From positions 5,828,001 through 5,892,000 of the forward strand of contig NZ_CP012996.1 of the NCBI RefSeq assembly GCF_001412655.1: a stretch of 64,000 nt of DNA, written 5' to 3'. The notes beneath the pieces were generated by a model that was not told the origin of the DNA, made no database searches, and was given only the letters and a program-made list of their open reading frames with translations. The position numbers were made by a program, and so were the translations under genes. Shown piece by piece: positions 55,078 through 63,574 of this stretch (position 1 is the stretch's first letter; every line of letters begins with the position of its first letter). The DNA is from Pedobacter sp. PACM 27299 (GTDB lineage Bacteria; Bacteroidota; Bacteroidia; Sphingobacteriales; Sphingobacteriaceae).

Positions 55078-55108
55078 AGGCGCCTTTGAACCAGGGCGCC
55101 TTTTTTTT
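55078..55108 (+). terminator. Second hairpin after ilvE, rho-independent terminator
   Basis: AGGCGCC (55078-55084) and GGCGCCT (55095-55101) form a GC-rich stem followed by T8. The classical terminator of ilvE. Confidence 0.88.
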
Positions 55109-55143
55109 ATTAGGTTTATCCTTAACACACAATTATAACCACA

Positions 55144-57264
55144 ATGAAAAAAACATTACTTATCGGTTTAGCAGCATCGTTTTGCTTCAGCTATACGGTA
55201 CAGGCACAGCTGAAAAGACTAAGCCAGCAACAAACCCTGGGGGGCCAGGCCTCATTAACGAAACCGATGAACATGGTAAATGGCTGGTCTGACGACAACC
55301 ATTATATTGAAATGGACCTTTCCGATCGCAAACTATATGCGGTAGATGTAAAAACAGGACGTAGAACACCTTACACTCCTGCCCCGAAAAGCAATGTGAA
55401 TGTGAACATCAGAAATAACGATGTTTTTATTCAATATGGAAAAGAAGCCTCAAAACAACTCACCAATACTAAAGCAGAGGAAAAGAACCCTACCTTATCT
55501 CCGGATGGAAAATACGTCGCTTTTACCCGCGACAATGACCTCTATTCCTTAGATGTAGCCACTGGAAAAGAAACAAGATATACGACAGACGGAACGGATG
55601 TGATTTACAACGGTTGGTCGTCATGGGTGTATTTTGAGGAGATCCTAGGTCGCGCTACTGCATATAAAGCCTTCTGGTGGTCGCCAGACAGTAAGAACAT
55701 TGCATTTATGCATTTCGATGACACCAAAGTTCCGATGTTCCCGATCAATGGTTCAACCGGTCAGCATGGTTATGTTGAAAAAACAAGATACCCTAAAGCA
55801 GGAGATCCTAACCCTGAAGTGAAAATAGGTTTCGTCCCTGTTGCTGGTGGTGACATCACCTGGGCAGATTTCAATGAAAAAGACGATCAATATTTTGGTA
55901 CGCCTTACTGGAGCTATGATGGCAGCAGCATGATGGTGCAGTGGATGAACCGTGGTCAGGATAACCTGAAATTCTACTCCGTAAATCCGAGTACAGGAGT
56001 TAAAAAAGAAATTTACGATGAGAAACAGCCTTCTTGGGTAGACCTTGATTATGATGGTCGTATTGAATACTTACAAGATAAAAAACACTATATCCTGAAA
56101 AGCGATAAAACAGGATGGGCACATTTTTACCTGTATACCTTAGACGGAAAACTGATCAATCCAATCACCTCTGGAAAATGGCAGGTAACGACTCTGGTTC
56201 ATGTAGATGAGAAAAATAAAGTAGTTTATTTCAATGCCCGCAAAGAAGCTTCTACCCGTTCTGATTTTTACCGTGTAGATTACAGTGGTAAAAACTTAAA
56301 AAGACTGACTTTTGGGGAGTACAACCACCAGATCCAGCTTTCGCCAAATGGCCGTTATTTTGTAACGACCTATTCTAATGTGACTACTCCACCAAAAAGA
56401 ACATTAGTAGACAATGAAGGTAAAATAATCAAAGAACTGGGCGATAGTAAATCAGCAGATTTTGCTCAATATAACTTTGGCAAAACGGAAATGATCACGA
56501 TTCCTACGGATGATGGTTATCAATTGCCGGCAGTGATCACCTACCCTACAGATTTTGATGTCCATAAGAAATACCCAGTGGTGATGAGCATTTATGGCGG
56601 TCCGAATGCTGGTACCGTAACCAATACCTGGAAGGGCACTGCTCCGCAGTACTGGTCGAATGAAGGCATCATTCAGATTGCAGTAGATCACCGCGCTTCC
56701 GGACAATTCGGTAAGGAAGGTGTGGCTTTAATGCACCGTAATCTGGGTAAATGGGAGATGAAAGATTATACAACCGCAGCGAGATGGTTGAAAGCAAAAT
56801 CTTATGTAAACAACAAAAAACTATTGATCACTGGTCATAGTTATGGTGGTTACATGACTTGTATGGCTTTGACTATGGGTGCCAATGATTTCGATTTCGG
56901 CATTGCAGGTGCACCGGTAACAAGCTGGGAGCTGTACGACAGTCACTATACAGAACGTTTCATGGATACGCCACAGGAGAATCCAGAAGGCTACAAAAAC
57001 GGCTCTGTGCTGACTTATGTAAACAATTACAAAGGACTATTGCGCATCATGCATGGCGACATGGACGACAATGTGCACATGCAGAACACGATTCAGTTAA
57101 TAGATAAATTGCAGGATGCGAACAAGCATTTTGAACTGATGATTTACCCAGGTGGCCGTCATGGCTGGGGTGGTCTGAAAACAGCACATGATAAGGCGGA
57201 AAGAATCCGTTTCTACTATGACCATTTGCTGGAGAAACCTGTTCCTGCAGATTTACTGAACTAA
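55144..57264 (+). CDS. S9-family dipeptidyl peptidase IV
   Basis: Secreted serine exopeptidase that removes X-Pro dipeptides. 706 residues: a signal peptide (VQA before Gln), a DPP-IV N-terminal beta-propeller (about 80-430), then the alpha/beta-hydrolase domain. It has the nucleophile Ser566 in GHSYGGYM, the acid Asp in HGDMDDNVH and His in GGRHGWGG. The propeller Glu pair that binds the peptide amino terminus is in SWVYFEEILGRATAYKAFWWSPD. Monocistronic, bounded by terminators. In Bacteroidota it typically works on peptides in the periplasm. Confidence 0.95.
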   Translation: MKKTLLIGLAASFCFSYTVQAQLKRLSQQQTLGGQASLTKPMNMVNGWSDDNHYIEMDLSDRKLYAVDVKTGRRTPYTPAPKSNVNVNIRNNDVFIQYGKEASKQLTNTKAEEKNPTLSPDGKYVAFTRDNDLYSLDVATGKETRYTTDGTDVIYNGWSSWVYFEEILGRATAYKAFWWSPDSKNIAFMHFDDTKVPMFPINGSTGQHGYVEKTRYPKAGDPNPEVKIGFVPVAGGDITWADFNEKDDQYFGTPYWSYDGSSMMVQWMNRGQDNLKFYSVNPSTGVKKEIYDEKQPSWVDLDYDGRIEYLQDKKHYILKSDKTGWAHFYLYTLDGKLINPITSGKWQVTTLVHVDEKNKVVYFNARKEASTRSDFYRVDYSGKNLKRLTFGEYNHQIQLSPNGRYFVTTYSNVTTPPKRTLVDNEGKIIKELGDSKSADFAQYNFGKTEMITIPTDDGYQLPAVITYPTDFDVHKKYPVVMSIYGGPNAGTVTNTWKGTAPQYWSNEGIIQIAVDHRASGQFGKEGVALMHRNLGKWEMKDYTTAARWLKAKSYVNNKKLLITGHSYGGYMTCMALTMGANDFDFGIAGAPVTSWELYDSHYTERFMDTPQENPEGYKNGSVLTYVNNYKGLLRIMHGDMDDNVHMQNTIQLIDKLQDANKHFELMIYPGGRHGWGGLKTAHDKAERIRFYYDHLLEKPVPADLLN

Positions 57265-57326
57265 GATTTATTAGAAGCATGACACAATTTGAGCAGCACG
57301 CTTAAAGCATGTCATTTGATGAGGAG

Positions 57327-57362
57327 AAGCCTCTGAACGGTTAAATGTTCAGGGGCTTTTTT
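57327..57362 (+). terminator. Terminator after the DPP-IV gene
   Basis: AAGCCTCTGAAC and GTTCAGGGGCTT (one G-U) form a 12-bp stem around an 8-base loop, followed by a T-rich run. Confidence 0.85.
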
Positions 57363-57419
57363 CTGCTCATTTTTGTTCCTTAATTATCCAATCCTCCCCC
57401 CTTCACATTGCAGATTGAT

Positions 57420-57453
57420 TTAACATTAGCTTAATCTCGCTACGGTAATTTTA
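57420..57453 (+). promoter_or_regulatory. Candidate Pho-box-like repeats with -7-like element before the TPR regulator
   Basis: TTAACA at 57420 and TTAATC at 57431 are 11 bp apart; a weaker third unit would be at 57442. A near-perfect -7 element TAATTTTA (57446-57453) follows, 4 bases from the GTG start. The same type of repeat lies upstream of the TonB receptor. Confidence 0.4.
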
Positions 57454-57457
57454 GAAT

Positions 57458-59068
57458 GTGAAACAACAGAGTACATTACCATTCTACAACTACATCGGCC
57501 TAGTCCTATGTTTTGTCTTATTTTATGCTTTCCCAACAGCTGCAGAAGAAGTCATAAAACCTAAATTCCACCCGATAGATACGCTGACTAATAAGGCGCC
57601 CAACACTGCATTTCTCAAGATCAAAAAGACCTTAAAAGAAGCGCTGGAGAAGGACGATTTCTTAACTGAAGGTTTGTGTTATCAGGAAATTGGAGCCTTA
57701 TTCTATTTCCAGGCTGCCTATGCCCAAGCCATCAATTATTATTATAAGGCCGATAAAATCTTCCGCGAGAAAAATGCCAGTCTGCAGCTTGCCGGAAACC
57801 TGAATAAGATTGGGGAAACTTATTACTATGCCAGGCAATACCGCATTGCCTTAGAAAAATATCAGGAGGCATTAAAGTTGTATCAGCAGCTGGGCATTCA
57901 GAAAGGCATTGCAGATTCTTATGGCCTGATTGGACAGACGTATGAGAAAACCCAAGACTACCTCGCGGCCATGAAATACCAGCAACTCGCCTTAGCAGTT
58001 TACCACAAAGAAAAGGACCAGACCGGCATCGCGAAGATCTATGAAAACATTGGCAGCATTTATGAAGATAAGCCACATTTAGATTCGGCATTGAAATATT
58101 ATACCCTGGCCATGGCAGGCAATACCAGAGAAAATAACCTGCATGGCCAGATTGAGATCATCAATAACATCGGCGATGTGTATCGGAAAACCGGACGATA
58201 TCCAGAGGCCTTAAACTACACCAAAAAGGCGGAAAGCATGGCTAAGGCCATGAATGACCAATATCAGCTCAGCAGCGCTTATCGGGATCTCTCCAAAACT
58301 TTTGACCTGATGAAGCGTTACGACAGCGCTTATCATTACAGCGAACTGGGACGCGATATTTTTCTTAAAATCTTTACCGAAGACAATAATAAACAGCTCG
58401 CTTTATTACAAACCTTATTTGAAATTCAACAGAAAGACGATGCCATTGCACAGTTTGAACAGGAAAAATCTGCGGATAGAATCCTGCTCATCGCCACCAT
58501 TCTCATCATTGTACTCCTGGTCTGTCTGGCCGCAAGTGTCATCAGCAGACAGCGCCTAAAAATCAGAAATGAGCAGCAGGTTAACGAACAAAACCAGCGG
58601 TTATTTGAAGCGCAAAAAGACGCCATTAAAGATGCATTAGAATTAAAAAGTAAGGAACTCACCAGCACCACACTTCATACGATCCAAAGCAATCAGTTTC
58701 TGGAAGAGCTGAGAAGTACCATCGAAAGCCTGGTAAAAGATGACAAAAGAGACCAGAAAAAAGCTTTGCAGCAATTGATCCAGCGCATCAATCAGAACAT
58801 CAATCAAGATCAGCACTGGAAAGATTTCAGCCGGATGTTTGAACAGATTCACCAGACATTTTTTGACCATTTGAAAGCCCATTGTGAGGACCTGACCGCG
58901 AATGATATTCGTCTGGTTGCGCTGATAAAAATGAACCTGAGCTCAAAAGATATGGCCGTACTTTTTGGTATTTCTCAGGACAGCTTAAGAGTAGCAAGGT
59001 ACCGTTTGAGGAAGAAACTGAACCTTCCGCAAGGAGAAAATCTGAGCACATTTATCCAGACTTTATAA
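57458..59068 (+). CDS. TPR-repeat membrane-anchored transcriptional regulator with C-terminal HTH
   Basis: 536 residues with a GTG start. A signal peptide or N-terminal membrane segment is followed by about six TPR units (residues 60-320), a transmembrane helix (about 343-366), a coiled coil rich in Glu, Gln and Lys, and a C-terminal helix-turn-helix, LTANDIRLVALIKMNLSSKDMAVLFGISQDSLRVARYRLRKKL, of the LuxR-like type. This layout is common in Bacteroidota: periplasmic TPR sensor, cytoplasmic DNA-binding end. It stands directly before the TonB/phytase genes and likely regulates them; this is inference from position. Confidence 0.86.
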   Translation: MKQQSTLPFYNYIGLVLCFVLFYAFPTAAEEVIKPKFHPIDTLTNKAPNTAFLKIKKTLKEALEKDDFLTEGLCYQEIGALFYFQAAYAQAINYYYKADKIFREKNASLQLAGNLNKIGETYYYARQYRIALEKYQEALKLYQQLGIQKGIADSYGLIGQTYEKTQDYLAAMKYQQLALAVYHKEKDQTGIAKIYENIGSIYEDKPHLDSALKYYTLAMAGNTRENNLHGQIEIINNIGDVYRKTGRYPEALNYTKKAESMAKAMNDQYQLSSAYRDLSKTFDLMKRYDSAYHYSELGRDIFLKIFTEDNNKQLALLQTLFEIQQKDDAIAQFEQEKSADRILLIATILIIVLLVCLAASVISRQRLKIRNEQQVNEQNQRLFEAQKDAIKDALELKSKELTSTTLHTIQSNQFLEELRSTIESLVKDDKRDQKKALQQLIQRINQNINQDQHWKDFSRMFEQIHQTFFDHLKAHCEDLTANDIRLVALIKMNLSSKDMAVLFGISQDSLRVARYRLRKKLNLPQGENLSTFIQTL

Positions 59069-59092
59069 TGAATTTCCAGAAATACATGCTGC

Positions 59093-59131
59093 TTAACAAT
59101 TTGGTAACATTACGCTAATCAAATGGTAATG
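59093..59131 (+). promoter_or_regulatory. Candidate Pho box: four 6-mers on an 11-bp period
   Basis: TTAACA at 59093, GTAACA at 59104, CTAATC at 59115 and GTAATG at 59126, each followed by 5 spacer bases. Exact 11-bp spacing of TTAACA-like units is the binding pattern of PhoB/PhoP (OmpR-type) regulators. Downstream genes encode phytate-type phosphate scavenging, which agrees. Confidence 0.55.
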
Positions 59132-59187
59132 GCGATTCTGGTTACACAAAAAAACCTAATTATCAGTGATTTAACAAACTCATGTTC

Positions 59188-59239
59188 ACGCTGTACGCGT
59201 TTTGTATCCCTAACATGTAACGCTGTATACATTTTGTTT
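59188..59239 (+). repeat. Imperfect direct repeat upstream of the TonB receptor
   Basis: ACGCTGTACGCGTTTTGTA (59188) and ACGCTGTATACATTTTGTT (59220) share 15 of 19 bases at 32-bp spacing, about three helical turns. Possible operator pair or duplicated promoter element. Confidence 0.4.
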
Positions 59240-59324
59240 ACGGTCATAATTTTAAAGCCCGCCGGCCAGTATTCACTTTTGGAGAACGTTAGCAAAACGA
59301 CAGCAATCGTCTAATTGATGACAA

Positions 59325-59399
59325 ATGAACAACAACAGTAAAACAAATAGCAGCACGAACAAATCACAACAGCAAAATAAACAAATCCAACAAAATTAA
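59325..59399 (+). CDS. Possible Asn/Gln-rich leader peptide
   Basis: A 24-codon frame from ATG 59325 to TAA 59397-59399 encodes a peptide of almost only Asn, Gln, Ser, Thr and Lys, beginning MNNNSKTNSS. It ends 7 bases before the TonB receptor ATG. The region is G-poor and A/C-rich, as unstructured leaders often are, so translation is not certain. Coupled translation or leader-type control is possible. Confidence 0.25.
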   Translation: MNNNSKTNSSTNKSQQQNKQIQQN

Positions 59400-59406
59400 T
59401 CAGAAA

Positions 59407-62181
59407 ATGAAGACACTATTATCCGTTCTTTTTTGCCTATTATTTAGCATTACTATCGCTCATGCTACGAGCCTGAAAGGTTATGTTTACGACCAGAAAA
59501 CAGGAGAAGCAATGGTGGGTGCATCAGTGCAGCTGGAAAAAACAAACCAAGCTGTTTTAACCGGCCTGGATGGATCCTTTGAGATCAAACATCCTGCTGC
59601 AGGAACTTATACCTTGAAGGTATCCTACTTAATGTACAAAACCTTTTTCAAGCAGATCGTTATCCTGAAAGAGGACAATCCAGTACTAAAGATCTATTTA
59701 TCTGAAACCAATGCCGGTGAGTTAAATGAAGTCTCTGTTTCTGCAAAAGGAGATGGGTCTTCAGAGAAAACAGCCAGAAGGATTGAGCAGAAAGCACTGC
59801 AATTGGTGAATGTGGTTTCAGGAAAAGCGATAGAAATTTCTCCTGACCTGACTGTGGCCAACGTGATTCAACGTGTATCCGGTGTATCTGTAGAAAGAAG
59901 CAGCAACGGCGATGGGCAGTATGCCATCCTTCGTGGAATGGATAAACGTTACAGCTATACCCTGGTAAACGGCATTAAAATTCCTAGTCCGGACAATAAA
60001 TACCGTTATGTACCACTGGATATCTTTCCTGCTGAATTGCTGGAAAGATTGGAAGTTTCAAAAACACTGACTCCAAATATGGAAGGTGATGCCGTTGGTG
60101 GTGTGATCAATATGGTGATGAAAGATGCGCCAAACAAATTAAAAATTGATGCCAATCTCGCCACAGGCTATAGCCAGATGTTCCTCGATCGTGGATTTAC
60201 TTCATTCGACAACAGCGGGAACAACCGCAAATCCCCTTATGAATTGCATGGAAAGGATTATAAAGCTACTCCCCTGGATTTCTCCACAGGAATGGTGGAT
60301 TACAAAACCAAACACCCTGCACCAAATGTAGTGGGCGGTTTATCTATCGGACAACGCTTTCTGGACAATAAACTAGGTGTTTTAATTGCTGGTAGTTATC
60401 AGAACACCTATAGAGGAGCCAATAGTACTTTTTACAATTCCAGTGTAGTGGCTGCCGCAAATAAAGTAGGCACTATTATGAGCCAGGACGACAGGGAGTA
60501 CTCTGAGCAGCAGAAACGCTATGGTGCCCATGCAAAACTGGACTACACCTTCAATAAAAACAACAAACTGAGTTTATACAATGCTTATGTTGATTTGAAC
60601 AGCTTACAGTTGCGTGACTCCAAAGTAACCGATTTCAGCAGTGAGTATCATCCAGAAATAGGCAATGCCAAACTCACTTATTCTACCCGCTCCCGTTTTT
60701 CAGAGCAGCAGATTTACAACAGCACTTTACAGGGTGAGCATCAGCTGATCCCAGAAAGATTAAAAGTACGCTGGTCAGCAGTATACTCTGCAGCAAAAAA
60801 TGAAACACCGGATCAAAGTATCATCAATATCTTAGGTGTAAAGGAGAATTTTGTAGACCGTCGCACTTATGCTCCTGCCATTGGCGATGCTTATACCCGC
60901 CGCTGGGAGCGCAGTACAGAAGAAGATAAAGCCGGTTACCTGGACATCGATTATACGCAGCCAATTGCTGGAATCAATGTACTGTTCAGTGCCGGTGGAA
61001 TGTACCGCGACAAACAGCGCAGCAGTTTCTTCAATCAGTACACACTAACAAATGCAAATCCTACCGCACTCTTTGGCAAGGATTTCAACAGCTACACAGA
61101 AATTGTATGGAATGTTAAAAACCAAACAGGATCTGTAGACAACGCATTGACCTATGATGCTGCCGAAAAAACGGCTGCAGCTTACGGGATGTTCAACTTT
61201 ACGGTAAAAGACCTGCAAGTAATTGGTGGTTTACGAATGGAGCATACGGATCAAAGCTATATGATGCTGTTTCCAGGTGCACAGCCTCGCCCGAATGGCA
61301 AACAAGTCTACACGGACCTGCTGCCAAGCTTGAATTTAAAATATAAACTGAGCAGCCACCAGGCCCTTCGTGCTTCTTATTTCCGCTCTTTAAACCGTCC
61401 AGGTTTTTATGAATTGGTTCCGGGAATCGGAGTGGTACAGGATGACTATAAAGAAAGAGGAAATCCAGATCTGAAACGCGCACTTGCAGACAATCTTGAC
61501 CTTCGTTATGAGTTGTTCCCAAACAGCAGCGATCAGTTATTAGTTGGTGTGTTTTATAAAAACATCCAAAACCCTATAGAATATACCTTCCAGCCTGATC
61601 CGGTTCGTCCACAGGATACTTATTATACCCCTGGGAATTTCGGTACCGCTAAAAACTACGGATTGGAGCTGGATTACATCAAGTTCATCCACAAGTTCGG
61701 TTTCAAAGCAAATTATACTTATACCCATTCCAGAATTACGACGCCTAAAACATCAAGAATCCGCAATGCAAATGGCGACTTAGATCCGATTTTGGTAGAT
61801 CAAACCAGACCTTTATTTGGACAATCAGCACACATTGCCAACTTATCCCTGCTTTTTAAAGACAGCAAAAGTGGATGGGATGGCCAATTGGCGGCATCTT
61901 ATACCGGCCCAAGGATTAACACTATTTCTCAATTCTTAGACAACGACCTGTGGCAGCAAGGATTTATCCAGATGGATGCCTCTGCAGAGAAAAAATTCAA
62001 AAACAATTTAAGTGTTTTTGTTAAAGCTGGAAACCTGTTGAATACGCCATTGAAATTATTTATCAAAGGTACCAATACCGAAGCCAATGGAACATCGGGC
62101 ACTGAATATGATGGCAAAACGCTGATCCGTAACGACCATTATAAACAAACTTATTTATTAGGAGTACGCTATAAATTATAA
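59407..62181 (+). CDS. TonB-dependent outer membrane receptor with carboxypeptidase-D-like N-terminal domain
   Basis: 924 residues. A signal peptide is followed by a CarboxypepD_reg-like beta domain (about 22-100, LKGYVYDQKTGEAMVGASVQLEK), a plug domain with VIQRVSGVSVERSSNGDGQYAILRGM and EGDAVGGVINMVMKDAP, and a large beta-barrel ending LLGVRYKL. It lacks a SusD partner, so it differs from SusC-type polysaccharide importers. A beta-helix lipoprotein and a phytase follow, which suggests phytate- or phosphate-linked uptake, or iron/phosphate chelates; this is inference. Confidence 0.93.
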   Translation: MKTLLSVLFCLLFSITIAHATSLKGYVYDQKTGEAMVGASVQLEKTNQAVLTGLDGSFEIKHPAAGTYTLKVSYLMYKTFFKQIVILKEDNPVLKIYLSETNAGELNEVSVSAKGDGSSEKTARRIEQKALQLVNVVSGKAIEISPDLTVANVIQRVSGVSVERSSNGDGQYAILRGMDKRYSYTLVNGIKIPSPDNKYRYVPLDIFPAELLERLEVSKTLTPNMEGDAVGGVINMVMKDAPNKLKIDANLATGYSQMFLDRGFTSFDNSGNNRKSPYELHGKDYKATPLDFSTGMVDYKTKHPAPNVVGGLSIGQRFLDNKLGVLIAGSYQNTYRGANSTFYNSSVVAAANKVGTIMSQDDREYSEQQKRYGAHAKLDYTFNKNNKLSLYNAYVDLNSLQLRDSKVTDFSSEYHPEIGNAKLTYSTRSRFSEQQIYNSTLQGEHQLIPERLKVRWSAVYSAAKNETPDQSIINILGVKENFVDRRTYAPAIGDAYTRRWERSTEEDKAGYLDIDYTQPIAGINVLFSAGGMYRDKQRSSFFNQYTLTNANPTALFGKDFNSYTEIVWNVKNQTGSVDNALTYDAAEKTAAAYGMFNFTVKDLQVIGGLRMEHTDQSYMMLFPGAQPRPNGKQVYTDLLPSLNLKYKLSSHQALRASYFRSLNRPGFYELVPGIGVVQDDYKERGNPDLKRALADNLDLRYELFPNSSDQLLVGVFYKNIQNPIEYTFQPDPVRPQDTYYTPGNFGTAKNYGLELDYIKFIHKFGFKANYTYTHSRITTPKTSRIRNANGDLDPILVDQTRPLFGQSAHIANLSLLFKDSKSGWDGQLAASYTGPRINTISQFLDNDLWQQGFIQMDASAEKKFKNNLSVFVKAGNLLNTPLKLFIKGTNTEANGTSGTEYDGKTLIRNDHYKQTYLLGVRYKL

Positions 62182-62212
62182 TCGGCCTCCACATTTCGTA
62201 TACAGTTATTAC

Positions 62213-62256
62213 CATTTCACATAGTCATTTGATCATTTCACCTACATAATTGATCA
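62213..62256 (+). repeat. Two tandem 21-bp imperfect repeats before the beta-helix gene
   Basis: CATTTCAC occurs at 62213 and 62234. The 23-base units starting there share 18 positions, both ending TTGATCA or nearly so, at a 21-bp period. Confidence 0.35.
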
Positions 62257-62276
62257 GTTCATAAAATACAAACAAG

Positions 62277-63530
62277 ATGAAAGCAACAAAAATATGGATG
62301 GGTCTGGCAGTATTAGTAGTCGGATTCAGCAGCTGCAAAAAAGCCAATAGCGATGTAGATCCTGATACAGGAAACGGTTCTGCCATCGGCGAGGTTTTCG
62401 GTACCTGGAAAAGAGGTAGCACACAAATCATTAAAGGGGACATCATCATTCCTGAAGGACAATCGCTCACCATTGAAGAAGGTGTAACCGTTGTGATGGA
62501 TACACTGACTAAACCAGAGATCATTGTTAAAGGGAATCTATATGCAGAAGGTACTGCAGAATTTCCGATCAAATTCACCATTCCTGAGGATTCCAGAACC
62601 CTGAAAAACAAATTCGGCAGGTTATGGGGAGGGATTCTGGCAGCGCCAAGCTGTGCAGAATTATTGCTGAACCACACGATTATCGAATATGCCGGAGCAA
62701 CCACCACCGCAGCCTCTACCTCAGTAAAAATGAGTCTTTATAAAGCAAAAAGCGGAGAGAATTTACCGGCCCTATGGTACTCTAATGTGAATGGAAAATT
62801 AGTGGTAACCAACAGTGTTTTCAGAAACCTACAGGAAGACTGCACCTATATTGAAGGCGGAAAAATCATTTTCTCCAACAACGTATTTTATACTACCGGA
62901 GTAACCGGCGGAGAAGCCATCAATCTGAAATCGGGATGTCTGGCAGATGTTGCCTTCAACCTGATGTATAGCACCAATACGAATGCGCTTAAACTTTCAA
63001 ACAGTGGTGACAGAAGCCCTCAAACCTTTGTAGTTGCCTATAACAATACTTTTGTGAATACTGGCTGGCGCAGACCGAGTGCCAAAGGTGGTTCAATCTG
63101 GGTAGAAGCTACAGTAAGGGTCAACCTGTTTAACAATCTTTTTGCGAATACTCGTTTCGGGATCAAAAGAGATACTAAAAATCCGGAAGATGCCAGATCT
63201 CTGATTGGCAACAACCTGTATTATGGCGAGAGTCAAACGACCACAAACCAGTTTCAACCATCAGCTGATATCATTGCTGGCAGTAATGATGTGATTGGAA
63301 AAACTGCAGGAGCTAACCATCCAATGTTCCTGAATTATCCGGTTACCAATCCAATAGACAATCCTGATTTCAATACCGCCTGGAATTTCCACATCGCTTC
63401 TGGTTCTCCTGCAATTGGCAAAGGGAAAACGGACTTCTTCCGTCACCATGCAGCAGGATTAACCCTAAATGGAAACCTATATACCTCACCTGCACCTACC
63501 AGCTATATTGGTGCTTATGGTACTAATTAA
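62277..63530 (+). CDS. Right-handed beta-helix-type lipoprotein
   Basis: 417 residues with lipobox GFSSC (Cys20), so surface or periplasmic lipoprotein. Repeating short strands with Asn-rich turns (ITNSVFRNL-type: VVTNSVFRNLQEDCTYIEGGKIIFSNNVFY, VNLFNNLFANTRFG) are typical of parallel beta-helix proteins. No polysaccharide-lyase active site can be named. It lies 95 bases after the TonB receptor and 44 bases before the phytase gene, in the place where a SusD-like partner would be expected. It may be the surface-exposed binding partner of the receptor; this is inference. Confidence 0.8.
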   Translation: MKATKIWMGLAVLVVGFSSCKKANSDVDPDTGNGSAIGEVFGTWKRGSTQIIKGDIIIPEGQSLTIEEGVTVVMDTLTKPEIIVKGNLYAEGTAEFPIKFTIPEDSRTLKNKFGRLWGGILAAPSCAELLLNHTIIEYAGATTTAASTSVKMSLYKAKSGENLPALWYSNVNGKLVVTNSVFRNLQEDCTYIEGGKIIFSNNVFYTTGVTGGEAINLKSGCLADVAFNLMYSTNTNALKLSNSGDRSPQTFVVAYNNTFVNTGWRRPSAKGGSIWVEATVRVNLFNNLFANTRFGIKRDTKNPEDARSLIGNNLYYGESQTTTNQFQPSADIIAGSNDVIGKTAGANHPMFLNYPVTNPIDNPDFNTAWNFHIASGSPAIGKGKTDFFRHHAAGLTLNGNLYTSPAPTSYIGAYGTN

Positions 63531-63574
63531 CCTTAAAACTAACCTGATTTATAAGTATCATAACATTAACAAAA

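Larger units (their letters stand above)
59069..59406 (+). other. 338-base regulatory region between regulator and TonB receptor
   Basis: Contains, in order, four 11-bp-spaced repeats (59093-59131), a 32-bp-spaced imperfect direct repeat (59188-59239), and an A/C-rich leader with a 24-codon Asn/Gln-rich ORF (59325-59399). No longer gene is convincing; a 63-codon frame at 59123-59314 overlaps the control elements and resembles nothing known to me. Confidence 0.7.

Noticed and set aside
59123..59314. 63-codon frame in the regulator-receptor spacer
   Set aside because: Overlaps the Pho-like array and the direct repeat; no ribosome-binding sequence or recognisable protein features.
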